Assembly (NCBI GenBank): GCA_029204225.1
Contig: CM055095.1
Coordinates: 68,378,305-68,442,304, forward strand
Direction of reading: 5' to 3'
DNA: 64,000 bases
Source of the DNA: Diphasiastrum complanatum
Taxonomy: Eukaryota; Streptophyta; Lycopodiopsida; Lycopodiales; Lycopodiaceae
The notes under the pieces are model-generated. The model did no database searches and was not told the origin of the DNA. It was given only the letters and a program-made list of their open reading frames with translations. Within the stretch, counting starts at the first letter, position 1; each line of letters begins with the position of its first letter. Both the position numbers and the translations under genes were made by a program. Positions 1-11,021 of this stretch are shown here, piece after piece.

Positions 1-188
1 GGATTTCGTTTTGCTAACATATATATGGAAAGGAGATAGAGCTTTTGCTGTCCGACTCAACAGGTTTGTTAGCCACCTTGGGAACGAGCACTTTTTGGAG
101 TTAACACGCGATCAACAAGTAAATTTCAATCTCAAAAGTGCAGGAAACAAGTTCTTGTCAGGTGAAATTAGTGTGATTTTTTTGTTGA

Positions 189-705
189 ATGGAATTTCCT
201 AAAAATGTCGCTGAAGAAAAAAAGCATCCTAGCATGAACGTCAGCGAAAATGGAAGAGCAAGAAGCAGAAGAGGAATTGACACCCGTGAAGGAAGCGGAG
301 CTTGCACGACAGATGGCTTCAGTTGCATCAACACCTACCCAACCGGAGACGTAGACGACTCCGATCACATGTTGCGAATACGTGACCTTGCCCCAATGAT
401 AATTAATGGGCAAGAGTATTTGTTTCTGCATGACTTGCAAAGTATCCTCGACTTACGAGAGGATGAGATGTTGGCAGGATTAGTGAAATTGCCAAAATGG
501 CACCAACACCTTTGACCACTCAGTGCCAGACGATACATTTCGACAGCTGATTGGAGATGACACAGATACTACTGAGCAAGCTCTAGCAAAATTTTTGTGT
601 AAACTGAAGACTCTGGAGCCACCGGAGGTTGAGCATAAAAAATTTGGGAAATTACTGATTTCCACAACTGAGAGGCCATGGAATTGTGCTTGCAAAAAGT
701 GAGAA
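189..705 (+). pseudogene. Remnant of an unknown protein gene, possibly related to gene Y at 26.9 kb
   Basis: An open frame runs from an ATG at 189 to a stop at 515. A second frame (about 505-705) continues it after a one-base shift and contains DDTFRQLIGDDTDTTEQALA. The stretch MIINGQEYLFLHDLQSIL followed by DLREDEM has the same spacing of Asn, Tyr, Asp-Leu and Glu-Asp-Glu as YYVNDDVYFTTADLCQFF plus DYHEDED in gene Y. I therefore suspect a distant relationship, but it is weak by eye. A possible upstream exon (about 11-162) ends in a TCAG/GTGAAA donor-like site. The gene is convergent with the H3-like gene at 879-2163. No known domain was recognised and it is disrupted as read. Confidence 0.4.
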
Positions 706-878
706 TGAGGATGAAGGATCTCAGGCAAGTTCTTTGTCAACAAATACTCTCATCCATGCTTATTCCCATTTCTGAATCTGTCCATTGTAATTATAACATT
801 CTTATATAATGTATTGCAGTATGTGGTGGAGATTGACAGTTTTGCAATGAGGAGCAGAAAATTTGGAGTACATCGTTT

Positions 879-2163
879 TTAATTCCTCTCACGTCTTAGC
901 CTTTTTGCCAACAACATGTCCTTTGGAAGTATAGTAACTCTTTTACAATGGACAACACATAAAGATGAGTCTTCAAAAAAATTTGTGAGATACATTTCTG
1001 TCGCCTCTTGGATAGCCGATGCAGCCTCACCCGTAATTCTGAGGCCCAAGGGAGAATTCGTCCATGATCTCCTTGATCGTCCGAAAAATGGAGCTCTCAA
1101 TATGAGGAATTTTGTGGATTTCTGGTATTTTCGAATCTCCTTATATCAGTTCAAAATTCGGCTCTTCCTTCGGCGGCGTGGTTGCAGAGGCTGCATCCTT
1201 TTGAGGACCTTGCCTTGCCAGGGTGGTGGCAGTGTGGTTGCCCTTCTCCGTGTTGCCGGCTGGCTAGGTCCTGTCTCATCTTGCATGGGAGGGTCCTGTG
1301 GGGGTCCTGCGACACCTTTGGAGCTGGCTGATCTCGAGGCACCTAGGGAGCTTCCGGCTGCGGTTGTGCTTGAGAAATGGTCCGCGGAAGGCATCGAGGC
1401 TTTGAGCGATCTCTCTTTCGATGAACAACTTTAGATTTCGGTCATGATGTGGGTGTGACATGCTGAGAAGCCTCCCCAATGGCTTCTGCATTTGGTGTCT
1501 GGTCCGAGCTGACGAGCAAGGACATCATGGGCCCCATTACAGGCCCTTGCACATGTCCGAGTGATTGTGTTGGAGTGGAGTCCCCTGAAGCTGCTCCGAC
1601 TCCTGATGAACCAACCGCAAAGCCATGAAGAGGCACCTGTTCCTAAGACCGTGATCGTCAAAGATCCCAAGGAATTCATTGGGAATCGGCCCGAAAGCAG
1701 CTACCTTACTGTCCAAAAAAGCCTGAGTGGTGTCACGCTGGCTCTGTGTTGGAGAGGGGCTTCCCAGCACTCACCTCACACCAAAATCATGCAGCAGGAC
1801 ATCGTCCATTGCTCTGGCTATATGCTGCTCATCCATAGGTGTTTGTTGCTACCCCTGCTCCTACCCCTGCTCATCCATTGTTGCTTGCTATTGCCCAAGC
1901 TCCTCCATTGCCACATGCTGCTACCCCTGCTCCTGCCCTTGCACCTGCTCACAATCCATGGGAACTTGCCCAAGATCATCCATTGCTGCCTGCTCATCCT
2001 GAGTTCTGTCCATTTCCTCCGCCACAGGTTCAATGCTACTACTTTTGCTCCTACTCCTACTCCTCGAGCGCCTTTCCTGTGATTCTATTGCTTCTAAAGC
2101 GGCTTGGTGCAATAATGATGTTTCCCTTGGATTCTGCCTTGTTGTTTGTTTCGTACATGCCAT
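879..2163 (-). pseudogene. Divergent histone H3-like gene, disrupted
   Basis: The N-terminus at 2163 reads MACTKQTTRQNPRE, which follows the H3 tail MARTKQTARKS. K4 is kept, R2 is Cys and K9 is Gln. A Ser-Arg and Gln-rich stretch follows to 1921, then a region without a clear frame. The histone core lies at about 1140-879: YKEIRKYQKSTKFLILRAPFF (aN and a1 helices), then LRITGEAASAIQEATEMY (a2), then FFEDSSLCVVHCKRVTILPK and a C-terminus ending RRERN. An in-frame TGA sits just before YKEIRKY, linking it to a basic Arg-rich stretch upstream (1394-1146). Between PFF and LRI, 13 codons read as H3-like only in the next frame (RTIKEIMDEFSLG), so two compensating indels are present. Real histone H3 is about 136 aa and nearly invariant, so this is a variant or relic. 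A TATA box lies upstream at 2327-2334. A CenH3 identity is not supported by length or loop 1. Confidence 0.8.
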
Positions 2164-2326
2164 AAACTAGGTTGCCATGCAGATATAATAGAGTACTAAT
2201 GTATAGGAATTGCAATAACGACACTAATTTCACTTGTGTGAGCATAGCAGGATGATATCAACCTATGAAAAACAAAGGAAACTCTCTGACACTAAGGATG
2301 AAATGGTGAAAGGGGACCCACACCCC

Positions 2327-2334
2327 CTTATATA
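2327..2334 (-). promoter_or_regulatory. TATA box upstream of the H3-like gene
   Basis: Read on the minus strand the sequence is ACTATATAAGGGGG, a good TATA core about 165 bp upstream of the ATG at 2163. It suggests the H3-like locus once had, or still has, its own promoter. Confidence 0.5.
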
Positions 2335-2673
2335 GTGTGCCATTCCAATTAAAGCAAGCATTCCAAAAAGATCTCTCGATTGTTCAGAAATAGTAAAGTA
2401 GTATATACACAATGAAATAATTCTATACATTTCCAAAACATGTTATCAACAATTTCTTATAGAAAATGTCTAGTCAAAACATTTACATTGCAATTGCATA
2501 CCAAACCAAACCATAGCTAATGTTCTAACAAACATGGAAATGATAGAACCAAATCTCTGATGAAATCTCATCGGATAGATCAATGTTATTAGTTAAAGCT
2601 AGTACATAAATGCAACTCATAGTTCATGTATTTTTATGGTGACCGAATCTAAAAATGATGTGCACTTTTGGTC
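2335..2673. other. AT-rich spacer, nothing recognised
   Basis: No long frame, repeat or RNA gene was seen between the H3-like promoter and the foldback element. Confidence 0.4.
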
Positions 2674-3857
2674 TCATAGGGCTTCTTATTCTTGTTCAGA
2701 TTCTTCAGGTACATTCTCGTGTATCTGCACATCCCTTGAAAGAAAGGTCAGTGTTCATAATACCATCAAACATGGTCCATCGAAGATTCTTAGTTCTACA
2801 GGTGTCAATGCATGTTACTCAATTCATTAAAGCAATAAATTCATACAATATTGTAAAAGAATATTGATCATTGATAATTCTATATCATCAAAGTCTATTT
2901 GGGTTGGAAGCTGGGAAAGTCTTTATTTTCTTAGGAGCAATTTGTCTCTGCAAATTACACTGTATATCCATGCCAACAATTAAAACAAGCTCAAAAGTTG
3001 CAATGACGAAGAAATCTCGAATCCATCAGTGAATGGAATTATAGATACACAACTCCAAGGACAAATGTCATTTTCAACGACAAACAATGGTGACTCTTTG
3101 AAAAATTGTACACTGAGCATTGGTTATGAACATGTATAACACAACCCACAACATCTCTATCATCCCTTGTCCACACCCATTCCTTCCTGTTCCACCATAT
3201 AATCATCTTGAAGCTTCATCTCACTTTTCCCATCCACGCTTCAAGACCTCCTTCCCACCCGATTGATCACTCTGAACTTGCTCTAGTTCTCAATTGCAGC
3301 ACTTCGTGGAGCAGACAAGTCTACAACAACTACAGCATACAAACGATGCCAAGTCAGAACTTTCGCTGAGCAAAGACAAGCATATTGACCTTGGAGATTT
3401 TTCATAAAAACAACAAGTGGTATTTTTGCAATCAAAGAAATCGACAAGTTATTCACTTGTTGACTATTCAAAGGGCACTATGTGCATAATAGTAACAACA
3501 TCTTGTTTCTTAGTAGATTGTTTTCCTGAACTTTTGATTTGACTTGAAACAATAATAATTATCGAGGATGGTGTAATTTGTAGAGACAAATTGCTCCTAA
3601 GAAATAAAGACTTTCCCAGCTTCCAACCCAGATAGACTTGGATAGTATAAAATTATCAATGATCAGTATGCTTTTAGAATATTGTATAAATTTATTGCTT
3701 TAATGAATTAAGTAACAGGCATTGACACTTGTAGAACTAAGAATCTTTGATGAACCATGTTTGATGGTATTACGAACACTGATCTTTCTTTCAAGGGATG
3801 TGCAGGTACACATAAACGTACCTAAAGAATTTGAACAAGAATAAAAAGCCCTATGGG
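2674..3857. mobile_element. Foldback (long inverted repeat) element
   Basis: About 287 bp at 2674-2960 return as a reverse complement at 3571-3857. For example, CATAGGGCTTCTTATTC on the left matches GAATAAAAAGCCCTATG on the right, and GCAAATTACAC matches GTGTAATTTGT at the inner ends. The arms diverge by scattered substitutions. The roughly 610-bp centre has no convincing gene. The structure fits a foldback or large MITE-type non-autonomous DNA transposon. I did not find a certain target-site duplication. Confidence 0.7.
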
Positions 3858-3879
3858 CTTAAGGACTGATCTCTCTTTG

Positions 3880-4200
3880 AGAAAATGTGCAGGTACTTGA
3901 GAAAGTGCCAAAAGAACAAGAATCCAATCAAGAAGCTTTCTAAGCTTAAAGACAATATACAAGATGGCTTTTAACAAAGTCTATAATGAAGGCTCAGTAG
4001 AGTCTATAAAGAAGGCTTATTTCTAAGTCTATAATGAAGGCTCAGAGGAGTCTATAAAGAACAGGACAAGGCTTAGGGTCTGATCACCCTAGTGACTTGT
4101 TCCACCATGATTGAGGATGGGAAACCTCTAGAAAATAAGTGCCAATGATCATGACTGAGGATGGGCAACCTCTAGAAAAAAGGGCCTAGGAATTGATGGA
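3880..4200. repeat. Short imperfect tandem duplications
   Basis: AAGTCTATAATGAAGGCTCA followed by GAGTCTATAAAGAA occurs twice (about 3979-4060). TGAGGATGGG followed by CAACCTCTAGAAAA (or AAACCTCTAGAAAA) also occurs twice (about 4111-4180). No coding potential was seen. Confidence 0.6.
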
Positions 4201-4883
4201 CATTATGCAAAAACAAGATGGGCATATACCTTGGCTCTTCCATAGGATAATTGCACTTGGGTGAATTTTCAAGTTGTAACCATGTAAAATTATATGTAAT
4301 TAAAAGTCACAAGTTGGAACCTTGTACCACCTACTTTTTCACATGCATTCTAGGCTAATTGACACCTAGAATGGGGCGCCCTCCTACACTCTCACTTCAT
4401 ATGCCAACTCACCATAATAACTCTCCCAAACTAGTACACATCACCCATTCACCTTCCCTAACTAAAACACCTCTTCCATGCACTCCACTTCTCCCTAAGT
4501 CCAATTGGAGTCTCCCTCACACCTCATACACTTGAACTTGATACCTCACTCACTTTTGAAGGCCTCTCCACTCTCTATATAAGTAGAAATGTGCCCCTCT
4601 ACCAGGAGGATGAAGGGATAATGCATCCAGACTCTGCCATTTTATTGTTTGTTGTGTACAGGTGCTCTGGAGAAGAGGATTGAGAGATTATCTCAAGGAG
4701 ACTATGTCATTTTTGTGATTGCAGGATTAATTGGAGCTCAAACCCTCGGATTTCTATCTCACTCTCAGATCACCACACAAACACACACTCTCTCTCTCTC
4801 CCTCTCTCACTTTCACCTTCTTTCGAAACTATGGTATGCTCTTGAAACTGTTACCCATATGTCAGAATGGCTGATCAGTACTT
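4201..4883. other. Non-coding, CT-rich, with a plus-strand TATA-like site
   Basis: A CACTCTCTATATAAGTAG core lies at about 4570-4587 and a CT-rich run at 4786-4810. This could be the U3/R part of an unrecognised LTR, but no matching second LTR was found in the window. Confidence 0.3.
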
Positions 4884-5245
4884 TTGCATGTCATAGTATC
4901 TGTGGCCAATTGTCTATGCATGTCAGATCTAGAGCTTGCATGTCATAGCATCAGTGGCCTATTGTCTTTGCATGTCGGATCTAGAGCTTGCATGTTAGTT
5001 TGGAAGCTTGCATGTCATAGCATCAATGGTCTATTGCCCATGCATGTTAGATCTAGAGTTTGCATGTCAGATCTAAAGCTTGCATGTCAGTTTTGAAGCT
5101 TGCATGTCACTCCATGCATTCCTGAAAGGCCATGCATGTCACAGCAGTTGCATGTAAAGAATCTATGAACCCTTATGATTGCATGTAAAGAATCTAAGAT
5201 CCATTGGGATCGCATGACAAGAATCTAAGATCCAACATGATTGCA
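4884..5245. repeat. Minisatellite built on TTGCATGTCA units
   Basis: The motif TTGCATGTCA recurs many times, combined with AGATCTAGAGC, ATAGCATCAGTGG and TTTGAAGC variants. It passes at the right end into GCATGTAAAGAATCTAAGAT repeats (about 5150-5245). Higher-order units are irregular. The repeat opens a short frame by chance, and I do not regard that as a gene. Confidence 0.75.
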
Positions 5246-5865
5246 TGTCAGAAAGATTAAGACTGATGAAGAAATTTCTATGGTTTTGTTAAGCTAGATA
5301 TGAAATTAAGAACAAGGAATATGAACTAAGTTTATGTAAGTTGATGTTCTTACATCTGAGATCCCTATTGGAATCCATTGTATATGTAATTGGATTTGCA
5401 TAATGATAAGAAAGCATCTTGACCCCTCAGTGCTTCCGCTATTGTGTGAATGAATCTATGTGATGTAATGTTTTTCGAGCTTTGATTTAAAATCTTAATT
5501 GATTTTCATTAAGTTGATTCAAGACTAGCTTCATGTGAATGATAAGCCAATTAATTCTTTTGGCCTTTAAGAACTTAGAACAGGCCGTCACCCCTGGAGT
5601 TCACATACAGCTGGAAAAGCGTGAAATTTGTATCGCTTACATAAAACCAACTGCTTATTGATTTTAGTACAACATGTATATATGCATTCAGAAATCAAAG
5701 TACATGATATCAATCCTCATGATCATCGAAAATGTAATTGTAAGTATATCAAAACATATGCACTCTACATCAATCATAAGTGATTTTCTTTATTGATGCT
5801 CTTCAGATTATGATTTAAATGCTTCAACATTGTTATTTTCTTTCAGATTTATATCCATCATGCAT
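5246..5865. other. AT-rich stretch, nothing recognised
   Basis: No gene, repeat or RNA signature was seen. Confidence 0.35.
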
Positions 5866-6115
5866 AAGTGAATGGGAGCTAGCACAATAACTTGCAAGAA
5901 AACAAGCTGACTAGGATTATTTCTAGTTATGTGGTGGACGACACGGTAGAATGGAGCTCTAGGAATCAGCAGAGCGATTGATCTTTGATACTTACGAATA
6001 TCGAGAGCCACCTGCTACAAATGTGCCTTCTAGATCTAACTGGAGGAGTAATGGCAACCGCAAGGGCTGAGGATGAGCTAGCAGAAAAGAAATTCCTCTT
6101 CGTTCTCTATGACAA
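5866..6115 (-). pseudogene. Histone H3-like pseudogene fragment (paralogue of the copy at 25.9-26.1 kb)
   Basis: The minus strand encodes DIRKYQRSIALLIPRAPFYR and then VVHHITRNNPSQLV. These match the H3 aN-a1 region and the 25.9-kb copy (DIRKYQRSTALLIPKVPFYR). DNA similarity to 25.87-26.09 kb covers the tail as well, including the shared TCTAGATCTAAC and GCTGAGGATGAGC blocks. A one-base deletion just before DIRKY and a length change in the tail break the frame, and the start codon is not conserved. The helix a2 and C-terminal part are absent. It abuts the copia LTR at about 6144 and is probably a remnant of another copy of the multi-gene unit seen at 23-32 kb. Confidence 0.75.
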
Positions 6116-6143
6116 GAGCACAATGGCATACATCAGATGAAAA

Positions 6144-6730
6144 AATCTAATCCTCACTATGAGAAATGAATGTCATAAATAATTCTAAGTGTTTAGTATG
6201 GAAATAAGAGGCTGCTCTCAAGTAGAGAGAGAAAATCAATCATGAAAAACTTGAGTAGAGAGAGAATGAGTCCAAAACACCAAAATCTCAATATTCATAA
6301 TATGGCAAAACATGCCAAGCTTACCCTACACAAGAGAGACTCGAATTCCTACATTGGAGTTGCATGGAAAGTCCACTTAACTGAACTAATTCACCTACCA
6401 TAGTTCCGCATGTGTAACTGCATGCATGTATGTTGCATGTACTACATGTCAACTCATAAAACTGCCTAGACATGTGTAGATCACAGAAACCACTTTGCAT
6501 GTTGCATGCACTGATTGCATGTGGCTTGCATGCATATAGTATGACATTGCATGCTATCTAAACTTCTGCATGTCATCAAAATTGAATCTATCTAACTCAA
6601 ATCCGAGCTATACTAGAAGGTTATGTGGTCAATTCACATACCTTTTATGCACAACATGAAATCTAGTGGAATCACCATGGACATGGCCCCAAACTCGAGA
6701 TAAGAAGATAATATTTTAATAATCTTCACA
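6144..6730 (-). repeat. 3' LTR of the copia element at 7-10.7 kb
   Basis: Read on the minus strand, the purine tract AAGGAGGAG (about 6731-6740) is followed by TGTGAAGATTATTAAAATA, a typical copia polypurine tract to LTR junction, just past the RNase H end. The far end is placed at TTTTTTCA (about 6144) and is uncertain. The LTR is rich in TGCATG motifs (6410-6560). No matching 5' LTR exists in the window. Confidence 0.6.
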
Positions 6731-7026
6731 CTCCTCCTTAAAATTTATGTTCCTATCAACATAGACTTCAAAATTAGGTCAAGGTTAGACCTCATCTTTA
6801 TAAAGACATGCTTGAGTAGAGGCTTGGTGAGAAGATCTGCAACACAATCTGAAGATGCAACATGTTCCAATGAGATCTCTCTCCCAATGACTTTTTCTCT
6901 TACAGGATGATGAGCCACTTCGATATGTTTGCTCCTTGCATGAAATACTGGATTATTTGCAAGAGACTAAGCAGAAATGTTATCATTCTTGATAATTGGA
7001 AGATCTTCATCTGCATAACACTTTAG

Positions 7027-7230
7027 CTACAAAAGTAGTCTTTTAATCCATAAAACCTCCTTTGTTGTGGTTGTAAGAGATTTGTACTCAGCTTCACAGG
7101 ATGATAAGAAAATAGTTGCATGCTTCTTTGATAGCCAAGAAACCAAGTTCCCTCCAAGAAATATAGTGTAAGCACTTGTGGATTTCCTATGGCAACCTGT
7201 CTCCTGCAAAATCTGAATCTGAAAAAGCAA
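7027..7230 (-). pseudogene. Ty1/copia RNase H, C-terminal part
   Basis: SWLSKKHATIFLSSCEAEYK and KEVLWIKRLL are hallmark copia RNase H segments. The frame is separated from the reverse transcriptase frame by a one-base shift near 7190-7230. The domain ends early, without the usual CDNQSA and HTKHI segments, so it is truncated before the LTR. Confidence 0.85.
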
Positions 7231-8550
7231 TCAAAGTCAGATCTTCTCCTTTGTAGAATAATCCATAATCTAAGGTAGAAGATATATACCTCAATACTCT
7301 TTTAGCCAACTTCCAATGATACAACTTTGGATCCTGCATGTGTTGACTTAGCTTATGAACACAGAAGCTTAGATTAGGCCTAGTCACTCTTAACCAAATA
7401 AGTGAGCCAATAAGACTCCTATAAAGAGTGATGTCCTCGAACGATTTTTCATCATCTTTCATAGGAACTTTTACAATGTGCTCCATAGGTGTATCTATGC
7501 CTTTACAATTTTTCATATGGAATTTCTTGAGCATGGAAAGTGCATATCTACTTTGGCTTATAAATGCATGACCTTTCCAAAAATCTATTTCAAGGCCTAG
7601 AATATAATGAAGAACTCCTAAGTCCCGCATCCTAAGCTCAGTACCAAGTGCTGCATGCTTAGTTTCTTCAACTAACTTCTCATTGTTTCCACAAAGAATG
7701 ATACCATCTACATAGATGAGAAGAATAATTACAAAGTTATCTACAAACTTATAATACAGTGAAGGGTCATATTCACTTAGACAAAATCTGAGTGATATGA
7801 GATAGGAGTTGAGCCTTGCATACCAAGACCTTGGTGCCTGTTTCAGTCCATACAGACTCTTGAACAAAAGACAAACTTTTGATTCATCACCTTCCTTCAC
7901 AAAACCTGGAGGCTGCTCCATGTAAATCTCCTCCTCAAGGTAACCATTGAGAAATGCATTAGAAACATCAAGCTGGAACATACTCCATTTGTGAAAATAG
8001 GCAAGAGATATGAGTATTTGAATTGTTACCATCTTTGCAACTGGTGCAAAGGTGTCTTCATAGTCAAGACCTTTGATCTGTGAGTAGCCTTTGGCAAAAG
8101 TCTTGCTTTATACTTACTGATAGATCCATCATGATTATACTTGATTTTGAATACCCACTTACATCCAATCACATGCATGTTATTTGGTGGCTCCACAAGC
8201 TCCCATGTGTTGTTTGACATCAAGGCTTCAAACTCTTGGGTCATTGTTTCAACCCACTCCTTGGATTGAAGAGCTTCTTGGACATCTTTAGGCTCTTCAT
8301 CTGATATGAAGAGAGTATGATAGGAAGTTTCACCTTCCACTTGCCTTCCTTCTTCATCATATCTGAGCCTCCTTGGCTCAAATCTTGCTCTTGTAGATCT
8401 TCTGGGTGTGGTAGCTTGAATTTGCTCCTCCTCAAGCCTCGGCCTCACCTCTTCTTGAGCAGCATCAAGATTGATGATTGTAGATCTTGCATGAGTCTCT
8501 TTGATCTGTGCATCATCCAAGTTAAACTTCTGATCTTCATGGAAGATCAC
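7187..8550 (-). pseudogene. Ty1/copia reverse transcriptase
   Basis: Two overlapping frames carry the copia RT. The upstream frame has NNTWELVEPPNNMHVIGCKW and KIKYNHDGSISKYKARL. The downstream frame has FQLDVSNAFLNGYLEEEIY, SLYGLKQAPRSWY and LLIYVDGIIL. The catalytic YVDD box reads YVDG, so even a joined protein would lack a key Asp. A frameshift around 8030 separates the halves. RNase H start motifs (FSDSDFAGD) follow. The order gag-PR-IN-RT-RH identifies copia rather than gypsy. Confidence 0.9.
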
Positions 8551-8636
8551 ATCTCTACTAGCAATATTCTTGTCAGTAGAGGGTAAATAAACTTTGTATG
8601 CTTTTTTGGTAGATGCATATCCTACAAAAATTTCTT

Positions 8637-9790
8637 TTACAACATAGGATCTTCCTTCTTCCTAGTTTCTAGAGGCACATGCACAAAGCATACATAGCCA
8701 AAAATCCTAAGATGATCTACCTTAGGCTTTTTCTTATACAACATCTCAAATGGTGTCGTTCCTCCTATTGCAAGATTTGGAAGTCTATTACAAAGATAGT
8801 TTGTACATGCAACTACCTCTCGCCAAAATTTTTTAGGCAGAGAAGCTTCTAGCCTAATGGCTTTTGCACATTCACACAAAGTTCTATTTTTTCTCTCAGC
8901 AACTCCATTTTGTTGAGGAGTATATGAACAAGAAAACTCTCTTTGAATACCCTCTCTCTCACAAAAGTCTTTAAACTTATTGGAAGTGTATTCTCCTCCA
9001 CTATCATTTCTCAAAGCTTTCAACTTGAAAGAAAACTGCTTTTCTACATAAGCTTTGAAAGCAAGAAAAACATCATAGGTCATGGCTTTAGAAGACAACA
9101 TATAGATCCAAAAATATCTTGTATAATCATCTACAAAAGAGACAAAGCAATTTGCTCCTACTTTTCTCTTACTTGATGAGAAATGAACATCAGAGTGCAC
9201 AAGTTCAAATGGTTCCTTTGTCTTGATACTTGATCTAGGAAAAGACCTTCTGTGTGATTTTGCCAGCACACAAGCTTCACAAGGTAGAAGCTTCTCTGAC
9301 AATGTCTTTGGTAGTCCAACAACTTTTTCTTCCTTCACCATAGATTGCATGGCTTTGAAATTGGAATGTCCCAATCTCATATGCCACAGATCCTCCTGTA
9401 GAACCTTTGTCTCATAAGCAATATCTGAAATGTTAGCACTCTCCCTAGAATCTAGTTTGTACAACTTACCAATTCTAGATCCACTACCAATAACTTCATT
9501 TTCTCTTGAGATTATACCCTTGTCAACTTGAAACTTGACATCCAATCCACTATCAAACAACTGTCCTACACTAATGAGATTATTAGTCAATCTAGGTACA
9601 TACAATACATCATGTAAGCAAAAAGATTTTGATGATGATGCATGCAATGGAATACTACCTATTCCTTCAATCCTACACTCTACATCATTAGCAGTATAGA
9701 TTGATCTTTTTGCACCTAGATAAGGCATGAGATTAGTGAAAGAGTTTCTAGAACTAGACATATGGGAACTAGCCCCACTATCTATCCACT
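8637..9790 (-). pseudogene. Ty1/copia protease end and integrase
   Basis: The frame begins after the protease site WIDSGASSHM; a TAG replaces the expected codon just upstream. It contains the GAG-pre-integrase zinc-binding part (LWHMRLGHSN ... CEACVLAKSHR). It then has the integrase core with Asp in ELVHSDVHF, Asp in ALRNDSGGEYTS and Glu in NGVAERKNRT. The later block TTPFEMLYKKKPKVDHLRIF is present. It is open for 374 codons, so the integrase is the best preserved part of this element. Confidence 0.92.
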
Positions 9791-10705
9791 AGACTTCTCC
9801 AATCTTAAAAGGAAAAGATGAAAAAGTAGACATCATTAATGAATCCTCTCTTTCACTCTCAACACCCTCACACTCATCCTCATTAGTAAGGTTAGCTTGC
9901 TTAGATTGGTTCTTCTTCTTGAAACAGCTTGATGCATAGTGTCCTTTCTTGCCATAGAAAAAGCACTTGACCTTTGACAGCTTCTTCTTGCCATTGGATG
10001 TTGCAGCTTGTGAGGACTGATCCTCACCACCTTCTTTGGCTTTGTCCTTCTTGAAGTGTTGTTGTCCTTTGCCCTTGCCTCTTGACTTGTCTCTGATGAA
10101 GAGTGCTTTGTCATCTCCACCATCTTTCAATGAAAGTCTGTTGATCCTCATCATCTTGTTCTCCTGTCTGCTTTCTTCAGCAATGAGAACACCTTGCAGT
10201 GTGTCTCCAAGGATGGAAGATCCTCCCTGACAGCATAAGTTTGTACAATATTGTCATACTCATCTCTACTTGAACAAGTTCAGTGTTCTTAAGAGCATCT
10301 CCAATACCAACTAACTCTTGATGAAGATTCTTACCTCTCATGACATATGATGAAGCACTCTCATCTACTCTCTGATAACTTAGAAATATTTGGTTTCTAA
10401 GTGTCAGCAATCTAGAAGTATTCTTGATTTCATAGATTGTTTTAGAGTATCTTAAGCTTCCTTGGCAGTGGTGCATGTACTGATCTCTCTTAACACTTCA
10501 TTGGTAACATTCATTTTTATAAAATGAAGGGCAATTTTGGTTCTTTTGTGGAATGCTGCAGCTTCATTAGGTGCAGCAGGTTCTTCTTCAGCTCCACTCA
10601 CAATATCCATTACATCTTGTAGAATCAATAATGATTCCATTCTAATCTTCCACATTGCATAATTGGAAGATGTTATTGGAATTGAGGGTTACCACCAATA
10701 GCCAT
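9789..10705 (-). pseudogene. Ty1/copia gag
   Basis: Starts near MAIGGNPQFQ (ATG at 10703-10705). Gag blocks MWKIRMESLL, HFIKMNVTNEVLREI and LRNQIFLSYQRVDESASSY follow in shifted frames. The zinc knuckle reads CFFYGKKGHYASSC, with the second Cys of CX2CX4HX4C replaced by Tyr. At least two frameshifts occur (about 10180 and 10460). The sequence upstream of 10.7 kb is not a copia LTR or primer site, so the 5' end is lost. Confidence 0.85.
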
Positions 10706-11007
10706 TGATATCAATAAACCTCTACAAATGTAAGACGACCACATCAATGTAGCACGACTTTATTATTTGGCAGCCCTCACTTCGACACTACACGTTGATA
10801 TGGTAGAGCTATGGAAAATCCATGACTTTCTCTGGGGTATGCTCCACTACTACAAACACATGCCCTTCCTTAACAAACTACACTAGCAAATGATGGAAGA
10901 CATCAGCAACAAAATTTACCAATCCCCACAACAACAATGTCGTCTCCAAGAAACTCAAAAAATCGAGGACGAAAATGCTTCGATTGGTGTGGGACCGCCA
11001 ATCCAAT
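10706..11007 (+). other. 3' end of a gypsy-type internal region (plus strand), no frame kept
   Basis: The stretch lies directly before a polypurine tract and LTR on the plus strand and contains GAGGACGAAAATGCTTCG, reminiscent of the region after gypsy pol. No domain could be read. Confidence 0.35.
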
Positions 11008-11021
11008 AAGGAGGGGGAAGA
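11008..11021 (+). other. Polypurine tract
   Basis: AAGGAGGGGGAAGA directly before the LTR start TGTTAGC. It marks plus-strand priming of an LTR retrotransposon. Confidence 0.6.

Noticed and set aside
879-2163. A canonical histone H3 or CenH3 gene
   Set aside because: Too divergent and disrupted for H3. No long loop 1 or other CenH3-specific feature could be shown.
1561-2165. Plus-strand Leu/Pro-rich frames
   Set aside because: They mirror the Gln-rich minus-strand part of the H3-like gene and have no domain of their own.
3283-3471. ORF in the core of the foldback element
   Set aside because: Short, no domain, and not expected for a non-autonomous element.
4884-5245. CRISPR-like array
   Set aside because: Plant genomic context; repeats are irregular, with no constant repeat-spacer structure.
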